A stretch of 64,000 bases of DNA from Daldinia sp. FL1419 (GCA_025201765.1 MU623345.1:124001-188000), one strand, 5' to 3'; counted from the stretch's first letter, positions 48,256 through 60,094 are shown. Notes: a model not told the origin generated them from the letters alone. Program-made: numbers and translations.

Positions 48256-49179
48256 ATGAGGTCGTTAAAACAAAAAATGGAGGAAAAATGCGAGAAGAGG
48301 ACAGCTCGAAAACTCGAAAAGAAAAAGAGACTCGAGGATGGTTCATCGTCCGAGAAGTCTTCGGATAAAAGGCGTACTATAAAATCAAAATGGACACCCC
48401 AGAGTCACGGCGAGGAAGAAACGCTCGCATATATCGAGACCGGTTCTTCATATGATTTAGCCAGGTTACTCGACGAACGTGATCGTGTCGGGAAAAAGGC
48501 ACGTCGATGTTCCAGGCCGAAATGTGAAAAGGAAACCCGCGTGGTGCTGCGCGAGCCTGCTATTCACTCGGTAATGCAACTGCACCAGGTATGCAGGCAA
48601 GCTGAAGTAGTAGCGAGATACGGCTTGACTGGGAAAATCGCTTACAATTTCAGTAAGCCTACCGGTTGGAATAGGCTTAACCTTTCGAGATTACCCTCGC
48701 TGCAGCTTAGGCCTCCCCGGAAGGCGTCGAAGAAGCGCCGTGGTCTGCTTTGTCCACCGACGGTCGAGTTCAATCTCGACATGTCTGGCTTTTCGTTCGA
48801 ATTTGAACATTCATTGCCTCCAAACAACGAGTATTATTATGATTGGAGCGATTCACCATATTTCTCTAGGGACATGGGTACGGGTCTGGGCATAGACGTT
48901 TGGGTGCCTTGTCCTCCTCGCACACCGAGCCTTTACACGATTGAGGAAAAGGACGAAGCGGAAGCGGAAGCGGAAGCGGAAGCGGAGGAGGAGGTGGAAG
49001 AGAGGGAAGAAGTGAATCAAGCCCAGGCTGTTACAATGACAAAGATACCTATTTGGCAGGTACGTAAGGTGTGTATACCCCATCGGATGAGTGCTCAATT
49101 CACTAGCAAGGAGAGTGAATATACGAAGGAGGTTACTAATGAAGAACATCAGGTCCCAGCCCGATCGGAGCATCCTTGA
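48256..49179 (+). CDS. Orphan charged protein with acidic Glu-Ala tract
   Basis: Single-exon frame of 307 aa with no recognised domain. The first 60 residues are very basic and Lys/Glu-rich (likely coiled coil or nuclear-localising). A Cys-Arg pair (RRCSRPKCEKE) sits near residue 92. The middle holds the PPTVEFNLDMSGFSFEFEH segment. A hexanucleotide (GCGGAA) repeat codes a Glu-Ala tract near 236-249. The unbroken frame is compatible with a real gene, but no conserved motif supports a function. It stands head to head with the orphan at 46489-47274. Confidence 0.55.
   Translation: MRSLKQKMEEKCEKRTARKLEKKKRLEDGSSSEKSSDKRRTIKSKWTPQSHGEEETLAYIETGSSYDLARLLDERDRVGKKARRCSRPKCEKETRVVLREPAIHSVMQLHQVCRQAEVVARYGLTGKIAYNFSKPTGWNRLNLSRLPSLQLRPPRKASKKRRGLLCPPTVEFNLDMSGFSFEFEHSLPPNNEYYYDWSDSPYFSRDMGTGLGIDVWVPCPPRTPSLYTIEEKDEAEAEAEAEAEEEVEEREEVNQAQAVTMTKIPIWQVRKVCIPHRMSAQFTSKESEYTKEVTNEEHQVPARSEHP
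48955..48987 (+). repeat. GCGGAA hexanucleotide repeat in a coding region
   Basis: About five tandem GCGGAA units encode alternating Glu and Ala in the orphan protein; a likely site of length variation between strains. Confidence 0.8.
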
Positions 49180-49361
49180 TTTTCTTTTGGAATTTCTTAA
49201 TATTGTGATTTTGTTTGATAGCTAGTAGCTTCGTAAAATCATAATCAGTAGGTCATACACGATACATAATCCATGCCCCTTAAGATCATAACCCCTAGAC
49301 TACCTAATTTTGGGTGAATCTAGCATATTTACATCAGGCTCCTGATTACACCCGTGGATTC

Positions 49362-49862
49362 CTACGGGAGAGCAATGCACTCGATCTCCACGTCAACGGC
49401 CTTGGGCAGCTGCTTGACGGCGACGCAGCTGCGGGCGGGCTTGTGCGTGAACCACTTCTCGTACTCCTTGTTCATATCGGCGAACAGAGACATGTCAGCT
49501 AAGAAGATGTTGACCTTGACGACCCTTTCGATGGAGGAGCCAGCGGCCGTAAGGACGGCTTTAAGGTTGCCGATGCAGACTGCTGTCTTCTCGCCGATGG
49601 TACCCTCAACGAGGTTGCCATTGGCATCACAGGGGATCTGGCCAGAGCAGTAGATGGCAGTAGGTGTCTTGATGGCGTGGGACTAAGATAACTGGTCAGT
49701 TCTCCGACTGAATCAGTCATTGGGATATATCATGGTCATACATAAGGTCCAGCAGCTACACATCGTATTAGTTATTGTTTTGCACTATGTTTAAAAATAT
49801 TATTTTTGTTTTCACTCACGCGGAGCTGCGTCCTTGGAGAAGACCGGAGTGATATCAGACAT
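49362..49862 (-). CDS. RidA/YjgF-family reactive enamine/imine deaminase
   Basis: Three minus-strand exons, 49862-49820, 49755-49742 (14 nt) and 49682-49362, give 125 aa, the standard RidA length (yeast Hmf1/Mmf1). RidA proteins are trimers that hydrolyse 2-aminoacrylate and other imines made by PLP enzymes, protecting amino-acid metabolism. Visible: the N-terminal AGPYSHAIK, AIYCSGQIPCD, then KPARSCVAVKQLPKAVDVEIECIAL with the conserved active-site Arg in KPARSC. No mitochondrial presequence is seen, so a cytosolic (Hmf1-like) form is inferred. The 14-nt middle exon restores the PPAGPY motif and is required for the frame. Confidence 0.93.
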
Positions 49863-51252
49863 TGTGCGGATAGGGGCCGAAGCTCGAAAGACAAAAGGTG
49901 CTCGCGAGGCCGGAATCAAACTGCGACGGACTGTAGTTGAGAGAAGTGCTCGAACTGGTGATGCTGATGATGCTCGAAGAACAACGGGCATCGCTAGACT
50001 AGAGTATGGACTAGAGAATATATAATTACCCGATTGATGCCTTCGTAATCACTCACTTTTGACGATCTCGAAGAAGTGGAGATTTGTAAGCTATAAGATG
50101 CTTTTATCTACGGTTAGTTACTTGATTAACCTAGATTTGCTTAGGGTTTGCAGTCCTCTCTCCGTACTTCGGCGTTCCGGCTTTCTTGATGGAGGGGGGA
50201 AGCTGCCAAGCTTTGAGGTCCGTACTACGTGAGCACGTTTCTACATACTAAAGATACATTGAGGCGGCGCTAGCCCTACTTAAACTCGTTTAGGTATTAT
50301 AACCTACCTAGCAGCTGCCTAGGTAGGCTTTATTGACCTATCTGCCTCTGAACCTTCAGACATTCTACCGTAGCTAGGTATTTATTTACATACCTAAAAC
50401 GTGGAGGTAAGTGTAAGCAATGTACATGCAGGTAATCAGACGCACGTATTAGATACATGAGCATCGCTAAAACTTCAATCGGCGTAGAAATATAATACCG
50501 CTGTTTGCGCCCTTTCGGTGTCAACGTTTGTAATGTGTTCATGTTCCACGTAGAGCGGAGAACGGGTAGATGAGATCGGTTATCGATAAAAATGACCGTT
50601 CGAGAGAAGATCGGGTTTCGGAACAAGCTTCTATTGTTTCTTCAATTCTTCACGTGGACTTTCGGTAGGTCTCTCAGCCCACTAGGTACAAAGACAAAAA
50701 AAAAGGGGCATGAGGCTTAGGTGTTGCCAAGTGGCCAGAGTTAACTTGATAACCCCCTATCCGCTCAGCTAGGTAAGGTACAATACCACTGTACTAGGTA
50801 CCGACATGGTAGCATAGAGTGGAACACGCACCTGTACATAGTAGACGCTTGCGCGACTTGAAGCTTCCCCTGCGTTAAGTTAACTAACTACTATGTACCT
50901 AACTTAAGATTTTAATGAGGGCTGAACTTTTTGGACACTTTCTTCTTCATCACCAATTTCTATCTTTTATTTCTCGACGACTTTGGTGTCAACAATCGCA
51001 CTTTACGGCCCAAGGAATTGGCCGTGCGGTTGATATTCTTTTATTTTTTTTCCTACCTTATACTCTTTTTTCTTTGTTTCTGTAAGTACACTCTACTTAT
51101 CAATTTTCAGCTCTCTTTAATTGGGGGGCGGTAACACGTCAACTGCGTCAAACTGCGACGTGTTCACCCACCTTGAAATATCCCAAGCTAACAATCGCGG
51201 GTCCGAATAGTTTCTAAAACATCAATTATTCTAAACTGCGCTCTTTTATAAT
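49863..51252. other. Divergent region, RidA / PMT4
   Basis: No gene seen. The PMT4 side (50930-51120) is T/C-rich, typical of a fungal leader. CTACCTA/TAGGTAG strings lie at 50300-50325 and 50770-50800. Confidence 0.5.
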
Positions 51253-53734
51253 ATGTCGACTCCCCCTCAGGGCACTCCGCAGGGCACTCTGCGCCAGCGG
51301 AACGTCCCTGGTTCTTCTAAAAAGAAGAATGGCAGCAGTTCTGATGATTTAGATTCGGAGCTTGATAGCCTCGTCAAGGCTAATAAGCTAGCTACCAAGA
51401 AACATTCGGAATGGGACTACAAGGTAGCGCTGACCGTGATTACGATCCTGGCTTTCATCTCGAGATTCTGGGGTATCAGCCACCCAAACGAGGTCGTCTT
51501 CGATGAGGTGCACTTCGGTAAAGTAAGTAGAGACCGTTTGCAATTATACTTTTAGGCTTCTTGTAGAAACCATATAGAGAACATTAGCTTATTTCTGCCT
51601 GCCCGATTAGTTCGCTTCCTTCTATCTCGAGAGAACTTATTTCTTCGATGTTCACCCGCCGTTCGGAAAACTCCTCTTTGCCCTTATGGGATGGCTCGTA
51701 GGATATGATGGACACTTTCACTTCGAGAACATCGGTGATTCGTACATCGCGAACAAGGTCCCTTATGTGGCTTTCCGCTCCATGCCCGCGCTTCTCGGTT
51801 CGTTGACCGTCTCGGTGACTTTCCTCATCATGTGGGAGTCGGGATACAGTCTTCCAGCATGTATCGTCGCTGCCGGTCTCGTTCTTCTCGACAATGCGCA
51901 TATTGGCCAGACTAGGCTGATTCTACTTGATGCTACTCTTGTATTGGCCATGGCATGCAGTTTGTTATGCTACATCAAGTTTTACAAGTTGAGGCATGAG
52001 CCTTTTAGCCGTAAGTGGTGGAAGTGGCTCATTCTGACTGGATTTGCGCTTTCGTGCGATATCTCCACCAAGTATGTTGGTGTCTTTGCCTTTGCTACTA
52101 TTGGCTCTGCCGTCATCATCGACCTATGGGAATTACTCGACATCAGACGACCCGGTGGCGCATTGGAACTTAAAGAATTTGCTTATCACTTCGGTGCTCG
52201 TGCGATGGGGTTGATCGTTATCCCTTTCCTATTTTACCTATTCTGGTTCCAGGTTCACTTCGCCATCTTGACCCGATCTGGTCCTGGTGATGATTTCATG
52301 ACCCCCGAGTTTCAGGAGACGTTGTCTGACAATGTCATGCTGGCCAACTCTATCGGCATTGACTACTATGACACGATCACTATACGTCACAAAGAAACCA
52401 AGGCTTACCTTCACAGCCATGATGCAAGATACCCTCTCCGCTACGACGATGGCCGAGTTTCTAGCCAAGGTCAACAGGTAACAGGATACCCGTACAATGA
52501 TACCAACAACTACTGGCAAATTCTTCCCGCCACTGATGATCATCAAATGGGCCGCCGCGTGAAGAACCACGAACTTGTTAGACTACGGCACTTGGTGACG
52601 GATACGATCCTATTATCCCACGACGTTGCATCTCCTTACTACCCCACTAATCAGGAATTTACCACAGTATCTCTAGCTGATGCATATGGAAGTCGCTCGG
52701 CAGAGACTCTTTTCGAGATCAGAATCGAGCACGGGAAACCTAATCAGGAGTTTAAGAGTGTTTCTGGACATTTCAAGTTGATCCACAACCCTAGTAAGGT
52801 AGCAATGTGGACACACTCGAAGCCTCTTCCGGACTGGGGACACAAACAACAAGAAATCAATGGAAACAAGCAGATTGCGCCTAGCTCTAACGTTTGGATT
52901 GTGGAGGACGTGCCCTCTGTCCCGGCCGATTCTCCCCGCCGACAGAGGCAAGAACGCCAGGTCAAGACTCTCCCGTTCCTCAGGAAGTGGTTCGAGTTAC
53001 AGCGTTCTATGTTCTGGCATAACAGCCAGTTGACTAGCAGCCACCCATATGCTAGCCAGCCGTACCAGTGGCCATTCCTACTAAGAGGTGTCAGTTTCTG
53101 GACACAGAACGAGACTCGCCAGCAGATCTACTTCTTGGGCAACCCAATTGGCTGGTGGATTGCTAGTAGTTTGATTGCCGTCTACGCCGGAATCGTTGGT
53201 GCAGACCAGGTATCTCTCCGCCGCGGTATCGACGCTCTTGATCATCGTAAGTTACAATTTTATAATCGCGTTTTTATTCAGCAGCTAACTGGGCAAAAAG
53301 GTACCCGTTCTCGCCTTTACAACTCTACCGGTTTCTTTTTCTTAGCTTGGGCCACACACTATTTCCCATTCTTCACTATGGGACGTCAGCTTTTCTTGCA
53401 TCACTACCTCCCTGCTCATCTCGCATCATGTCTTATCGTCGGTTCCTTACTTGAATTCGTATTCAATGCTGAGCCGTCCGCTGAGGAACCATCCTACCAG
53501 GACGTTAAGTCGGGCAAGAAGCCTGCCCCAGGCCCTCAGCGACACATTACCGCTCGGGAGAGGTTCGCCGGCCAGAGCATGATCCCGGCATGGATTGCAT
53601 GCCTTGTCATCCTTGCTCTGGTCTTTGCCGGCTGGTACTTCTTCCTACCGTTGACCTACGGCTACCCCGGCCTTAGCGTGGACCAAGTACTCCGACGTAA
53701 GTGGCTCGGATACGACCTCCACTTCGCTAAATAG
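51253..53734 (+). CDS. PMT4: Dolichyl-phosphate-mannose protein O-mannosyltransferase, Pmt4 type
   Basis: Two exons, 51253-51522 and 51611-53734, give 797 aa. Pmt enzymes in the ER membrane move mannose from dolichyl-phosphate mannose to Ser/Thr of secretory proteins; Pmt4 prefers membrane-anchored and GPI clients. Visible: the first lumenal loop with VVFDEVHFGK|FASFYLERTYFFDVHPPFGK (Asp-Glu catalytic pair), several membrane segments, TRLILLDA, SGPGDDFMTPEFQ and three central MIR repeats (about 310-500), then a second membrane block with THYFPFF and HHYLPA. The GYDGHFHFENIGDSY stretch and SGPGDDFMT favour Pmt4 over Pmt1/Pmt2. The N-terminal 55 residues are cytosolic and low-complexity. Usual length. 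Confidence 0.95.
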
Positions 53735-54147
53735 GTAAGAGGTGGGAAATTCTAGTGAGACGAAATGAGGACGAGGTAATCTTGGTATGTAAACCGTAAT
53801 CTTTGAGGTGTATGATTGAGCGCAGCATCTAAGGGGCGAAAATGGATAGGTTGGGCAGGCTTTGCGTTCATCCAAAGGCAAATGGTATAAGGGGAGAAAA
53901 AAGTCCGTTTTTGCGATAACGAAAAATGCATCATCTGGTTTCCTTTGGACCTTGTCACCTATGCGTGCACTCAGGACTTCTGTAATTTAAATAGAGGTGA
54001 TACGGGAAATCAATCTCATTTCTTATTCATTGAAACCTTCTAGTCACAACATACATGCTTTATAGCCGTTGAGGATTAGGTGGCGCACAGTGATATATCT
54101 GATCTACCACTCAGATCTGGGGAAACCATCGACTTCCCGTCTCTTAT
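53735..54147. other. Convergent 3' region, PMT4 / flavoprotein
   Basis: 413 bases holding the 3' ends of two convergent genes. No gene or repeat seen. Confidence 0.5.
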
Positions 54148-56056
54148 TTACCTCCTTATTTCGCTAATAAGTTGCTCCGCAACTACTTTACCTGCCAAGC
54201 AACTCAAATCTATTGTACTTGCGAGCGTGTGGATGGCTGACGTCCACCACAGGCCATTGTTGGATAGTTTGAACGGCGGGAAGCGGTTGGCTGGGAACGT
54301 AGACGGGTAGGCGTTCTCAAGCTGGCCCATACGTTAGTATCTATGGAACCTGGATATGGTCTGATGGTGCTTACCTTTTTCTGGTATATCCAGGTGATTC
54401 CCACGTCCAGATGCTCCAACTGCTCTACGGAATCCTCGTCCGACACGGCGCGGTACAAGTATTCAACAGTGCTGCTGCCGTCCTCCGCAATCCGATTGAC
54501 GTCTCTCACAAACATAATCTCCCTGATTGGGCCGAGAGCGTTCTCGGTGAACATGACTTGGTTTATAGCTTCGCCGCCGTACTTACCGATGCGTCTGGAC
54601 ACCGTGAAGAAGGCGATGTACGCATCGCGATACGTCAGGGCCGAAACGGCGGCGACGTCTTCGGCCGCGATGCCTTGGTATAGGTCGAGTCGCGGGGCGG
54701 CGAGGATGACTTTTTCAAAGGGCTCGGCGACGAAGCGGTCTGGGGTGGCGGGGATGGAGTAGTGTACTAGCCAGGAGAAGTCGTGCTCGTCGATCTGCGC
54801 GTACTTGATGCCGCGGACTTCGGTGGACTCCCGCACGTCAGCGCCGATCGCGCCGACGACCAAGTCCGCGCGCTCGAGGAATTCGCCGCCGACGTACGCG
54901 GTGGCGGTATCTTCGATGCCCGAGGCGAGCATTAGCGATAGCGCGCTCATGTCGCCGACTTGCTGCGCGTATGTCCGGCTGACTTCCGGCGCGAGGATTT
55001 CGGGGACGTAGGCGCCGCCTATGCCGCGATCGTTGAGCTCGTTGGAGGTGGTCTTTCGAGCGTAGTCCACGATGCCCATGGATATTAAAAGTTGCGATAT
55101 GTCTGGGACCAGGGGGGCGTTGGGGAGTAGGTCTTGCAGCTCGGCGCCTTGCTTGGCCATGGCGCCTGCGGACCACACGGAGCTGCCGTACCGGAAGATT
55201 AGGCCCATCCAGTCAGTCGTGGGCGTTTTGGAGTAGGGACGTGTGGTCTGGGCTATGATGCCGGAGCCCATGAAGCTGGGAGGGAGTTAGTATTGGAGGG
55301 CTTGGTTCTTGGGTAAAGGAGGGACCTACTAGCTGGCTAGCTGGCTACCTGATTCGGCGATCTCGACGTGGTCTCCAAGAGTTTTCTCCGATGTCTTTGT
55401 GAACAGCGGATTACCCCATAGTAAAGCGGTGCCGGCAATGTCCTCGGCGATGATGGGGTCCTGTGCGATGTCATCGTAAGGGAAGACTGGTCCGCCGGTG
55501 GAACTGTTAAGAGCGAGTTGTCCTCCGATTATAGGGGCAGATTCGAATATAGTGATGTTGATATAGATTCCTCGATCTTTGGCTCTTTGGTATAAGTGCT
55601 CGGCTGCGGATATACCAGCCGGTCCGGCTCCTGTTGTGCGGGTTAGGTTCTAGTTCCCCTTTTCAAAAAGATGTTCGAGGTGTTTCCCGTACCTATAATA
55701 GCAATAGAGTGAACAGGAGGTGGGCCGAGAAACGAGTCCCGGGCTTGGGTGCGTGTCAATGCAAAGTAGCAGGACAACCCAACAACAAGGGTGAAGAACG
55801 CGACGATTGATGCTATTACGAAAGAACCTGAGGTAGACGAGCGCGGCGGTGCCGAGGGGTAGATATCCCCTGGGTCTGCGTTTTTCCAGATAGCTAGCAA
55901 CGATGTGCGCTCGGAAGGTGTATGACGGCCCGAGGAGCGGGAGCTAGATCCAGATCCAGATCCAGATCCAGAAGCTGGGTAAGGCGGCGGTGGAGAGCGG
56001 TCCCGGAAGCTGGGGGCAAGGGTAGAGCCTGCAGGCGAGTATGTGTATTTCGCCAT
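54148..56056 (-). CDS. Prenylcysteine-oxidase-like FAD enzyme (splice phase unresolved)
   Basis: Minus-strand pieces: 56056-55693, 55630-55349, 55275-54375 and 54321-54148, about 573 aa. Prenylcysteine oxidases use FAD and oxygen to cleave the thioether of prenyl-cysteine left from prenylated proteins. Seen: a disordered, Pro/Ser/Gly-rich N-terminus with an (SG)n tract coded by GATCCA repeats; a membrane anchor (about 79-104); the dinucleotide-binding IAIIGAGPAG split by intron 1; an FESAPIIGGQ acidic-ribose motif; TTRPYSKTPTTDWMGL; and a C-terminal GLWWTSAIHTLAS cofactor-contact stretch. Problem: the 55349/55275 junction does not keep frame with GT-AG sites (donor phase 1, acceptor phase 2, although a TACTAAC branch site and CAG acceptor are clear), so either a non-standard donor, a sequence error or a real lesion exists. 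Family assignment is firm; lysosome-like or vacuolar location is inferred. Confidence 0.8.
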
Positions 56057-56759
56057 TTCGAACAACCTAACCTACTGTATTGTATCTTGGGAGAATGAAC
56101 TACACTATCGAACGATAAGATGTTGGATGTTGTTGTGCTCACAGTTGTGGCCGGGGCGCAGCGTTTCCCCACTGCTGTCCAACAGCGGGTAGAAATAAAT
56201 GTCTTGCAAAGTTGAGATATGACAGATTACATGAGGAGGCTCTCTTTTTATTGGATTGAGGATCGGCTTCACAACGCGGCGCTATCCGCTCGACATTATA
56301 GGTGGGAGCTCGAAAGGAGACCTGGTATGCACACGCAATTAACAATTACGAAAACAATTGTTTATAATGTTCCATCGTTCAACGAGTAATGTTTCCAATT
56401 TCTCAAGTATACCTCGTCTCGTTTCTTGATTATACCAACAGATATACTAACAGAATAGCGAATAGTTTATTCCTATCAACTAGGTTAGTTAGTTAGTAGT
56501 TGGCTAAGGTTAGGTAACTATAAGTCTATAACTAATAACTATCGGTTGTAGAGTTTATGACATATGTTCGGCCGCTTACCTAGGTATAAGGTTGAAGACT
56601 TACGGCACTTGCGGCCCCTAACTTATCTTATCTACCCGGCACTAAAATCTGGCGGAACCCAATCAGTACCTACCTACCTATAGCCTTCAGGTACGTAGTG
56701 CAAAGTTTAAGGTTAGGGTGTTTGCTTGACAGTCACTAGTATAATTTATAAGTAGAAAT

Positions 56760-56796
<37 letters not shown>

Positions 56797-56811
56797 CCTA
56801 TATATATATAC
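56760..56811. repeat. CA/TA dinucleotide repeat
   Basis: About 12 CA units running directly into TA units, interrupted once by CC. Confidence 0.9.
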
Positions 56812-57064
56812 TGCATTAGATATTAGTCGAGAGCCTCAACCACGAGGGATTGATCAATTCTTTTATAAATCAATCTTAAGCCGATCGCGATATCATGCTA
56901 TGTTATGTTATGTATCATATTATATATTTACCGGAAAGTATCGTGATGGTGTCGTGATAATCAAGTCCCGATGCTGTCCTATGCTGTCCTATGCTGTGTC
57001 CTATCCACCCATACCTGTGGTAGTTGTGATAGTTACGTGCGATATATTGCATCTACACACCTTC

Positions 57065-57091
57065 GACAGCAGGGACAGCAGGGACAGCAGG
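57065..57091. repeat. 9-bp tandem repeat, three copies
   Basis: Three exact copies of GACAGCAGG in a non-coding stretch, preceded by two ATGCTGTCCT units 60-90 bases upstream. Confidence 0.85.
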
Positions 57092-58154
57092 TATAATATC
57101 TCACCTCATCTTATTATTCTCCTTACGAGTGTCCCGCCGTAAGACGACGCCTTTCCCGCGATTGCGTGCGTACCTGGTTACCACCCTACAACCTCGCTGC
57201 ATTCACGCAACGTTTCCTTAATAGTATTTATAGACTTGGCGCATACTCTCATCCTATTCTCATTACTCACCGTTAACACCTGGTTTTCTACTATTGACCT
57301 ATCGGACCGTCGTTAGTGCGGGATCAATGTTGCTACCGTAGCATTAGAAGAAAAGAAGAAGAAAACAGGTACATCGATCTAGAATCTAAGCTGAACCGCT
57401 GAAGTCTCCTGCGAAGCTCTGCTTTCAACCACATGCTCGTACAAGACCGGCGTGCCACGGACACGGACTCGGACTACGCAGGTGAGGCCTGTGCCTGCAT
57501 TCAGATCGAGTGTTGCAATAGGACGGGAACTAACAGACTGTTAGTAACAGTATCGTCGCTCGATATTAACCCACCTTTTACCGACAGCATCACCCCCTGC
57601 TCGCCTCTTTTCCCGGACCATCCCAGTGCAGGCCCCATCTTGTCAAGCGTGCTTTTTCCAAGGAAGCATCCAATAACCTTCAAGTGGAATTGCGTGGCCT
57701 CCCCAGATGGACTATACCTTCCATGGCGTAGGGAATTCTATTCTTAATTTTCCCTTCTCGCGGACCGAAAACAACTACTTAGGCACTCAGGCTAAAAACC
57801 TGGGTCATATCGATATCCCGCAGAATGACTTTCATGCTTGTGATTCCTGCAATTCTTGCTCATGAAACTTGGGCTCCAAGACGTCCTATTGGACGAATAA
57901 AACTTTTATTGGGAGTGACGCGTTCTATGAGTTGAGATGGCACCAGCTCCTGTCTCTCCATATAACTCGGTGGAAGGGCTCACATCGAGTCTAGGCTCGA
58001 TGTATACCCAAGATGGTGAAGAGTGGCGAGCCTGCGTTACTCCCTGGGCTTCTTATATAAGAGCTGGAGCCTTGGTTCCTATAGTTAGCCTAGTTACAAC
58101 GCTGTCGAGGGACTGTTTGTTCGTTCTTGCCAGCTTCCAGCTCTATTAGTCGAT

Positions 58155-60094
58155 ATGCGGAAGATCTCTCTCTGGGGGCTCGCCCAGTGCCTCTTCTGGG
58201 CTGGCGCATCTGGTATAGGAGAGCAAACTGACTGCGACCCCGTTACGTTAACGACGACGGTTTTTGCTACTAAGACCATCTACACCACTGCGCCGTCTAA
58301 CGTGACTAGTACCACAAGGGTTCCATGGACTAATTCAACTACGAGCGCGAGCTCAAGCTCAAGAATCACAAGTAGCTGGGATGTTCCAGTCGGAAATTCC
58401 ACTAGGAGCGCTACCATCCCTTCAACCACAATTCCGTCAATCTCGGTCCCTTTCGGAAACACTACTAGTATCAGCGTCCCTTCAACTACTGTCCCGTCAA
58501 CCTCAGTTCCGTTTGGAAATACCACTACGAGTATTCCTGTCCCTTCGACTACGACCACGGTCTCATCGACTTCAGCTCCATTTAGCAACACCACTACTAA
58601 TGTTCCTATCCCCTCCGCATCGAGCACAATCTCGTCGACATCAGTACCATTTGGGAATACTACTACAAGTGCCACCGCACCCCCGACTACGATCTCATCA
58701 ACTTCGGTTCCGACCAGCGTAGATCCACCAAGCACAACTTCGGCGAGTACTTCGCCAACGGCGAGACCCACGCCCCCCTTCGGATTCCCGCCGTTACCGC
58801 CTGGCCCCTTTAGAGGATACAAGAACGGTGCTTATTTCACTAACTGGTTAGGAAACTTGCCCTCGTAATCAACCAAGTTATAACTAACGTGATATCAGGG
58901 GCATCAACTCGGGCTTCCATCCCCAAGAACTACCAGTCTCTGAACTAACACACGTCTACTACGCCTTCGCCGACATCGACGCAGACGGGACGGTAAAATC
59001 CTCAGATCCAGTCGTCGACCTCCAAAAGCGGTACCCAGACGACTCGCTCTCAAACCGGACTCAGAACGCCTACGGCGCCGTCAAGCAGCTCTACATCCAT
59101 AAGAAGTGGAATCGTAACCTCAAGGTGCTCCTTTCTATCGGAGGATGGGACTACTCGCCAAAGTTCGTAACGGCGGCTGCCACCGACGCTACGAGAAACA
59201 AATTCGCGACGACCGCCGTGAAACTCGTGACGGATTGGGGCTTCGACGGTATCGATATCGACTGGGAGTATCCCGCCAACGACGTCGAAAAGGAGAACTT
59301 CGTCAAGCTGCTTCACGCTTGTAGGCAGGCGTTTGATCGATACTCGCTTCTCCACGGGTTGAGGTACCACTTTACCATCAGCGTAGCAAGTCCCGCCAGC
59401 CCGCAAAATTACGAAAAACTAGATTTGTTTGCGATGAACAGATACGTAGACACCTGGTAAGTCCTATCTAGCTTCTCCTACGAAATCCCGGCTTTGCTAT
59501 AGTACTAACAAACACAGGCATCTAATGGCCTACGACTACTCCGGAAGCTGGGACACCGTTAGCGGACACCAAGCTAACGTCTTTTCCTACGAAAGCAGCG
59601 CCGCATCCAAGCGCCTGAGCACCGACGACGCCGTGCGGTACTATGAAAGCCAAGGGATCCACCCGCAGAAGATCCTGCTCGGACTACCCCTCTACGGGCG
59701 CGTATTCGAGGGCACATCCGGCTTGGGGCAGAACTACACGAGCGTGGGGCAGGGTGGCCCGCAGCCGGGGGTGTACTACTTCAAAGACCTGCCCAAACCC
59801 GGCGCGCAGGTAGTCTACGACGACGTCGCGAAAGCGACGTATAGCTACGATCCGAAGGCCCAGGAACTCGTTTCGTACGACGATGTGCGGAGCACGACGT
59901 TCAAGTCCCAGTACCTGAAGTGGCGCCGTCTCGGGGGCGCGTTTTTCTGGGAGGCTAGTGGGGATAAGGGAGGCGCGCAGGGGTTGGTGAATACTATGTC
60001 CAAGAATTTGGATTGGCTGGACGAGTCCCCGAATAATCTTTGGTACCCGACGAGTCAGTACCGGAATATACGGTGGGGTATGCCTGGGGAATAA
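58155..60094 (+). CDS. Secreted GH18 chitinase with N-terminal mucin-like region
   Basis: Three exons, 58155-58846, 58899-59456 and 59518-60094, give 608 aa. GH18 enzymes hydrolyse chitin by substrate-assisted catalysis. A signal peptide (about 1-22) is followed by about 190 residues rich in Ser, Thr and Pro with N-glycosylation sequons (NTT, NST), built from imperfect repeats. The catalytic barrel begins GYKNGAYFTNW (about 220) and has LKVLLSIGGWDYSP, the DGIDIDWEYP motif with catalytic acid E354 and partners D350 and D352, MAYDYSGSWD, and GAFFWEASGDK near the C-terminus. No chitin-binding LysM or CBM18 is seen. This matches bacterial-type fungal chitinases (subgroup A/C core) but with an N-terminal stalk. 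O-mannosylation by Pmt enzymes would be expected on that stalk; this is inference. Confidence 0.92.
58381..58730 (+). repeat. Imperfect coding repeats, Ser/Thr stalk
   Basis: About five degenerate units of the type TSVPFGNTTTS...VPSTT within the chitinase stalk, varying in length by a few codons. Confidence 0.75.

Larger units (their letters stand above)
56057..58154. other. Divergent region, flavoprotein / chitinase
   Basis: No gene recognised. Contains a CA/TA dinucleotide repeat (56760-56811), ATGCTGTCCT units (56971-57004) and three 9-bp GACAGCAGG units (57065-57091). The frame 57433-57747 (+) shows no domain. Confidence 0.5.

Noticed and set aside
51253..60094. Functional cell-wall cluster of PMT4 and chitinase
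   Set aside because: Pmt4 is a housekeeping enzyme found in any fungus, and an unrelated flavoprotein gene lies between them.
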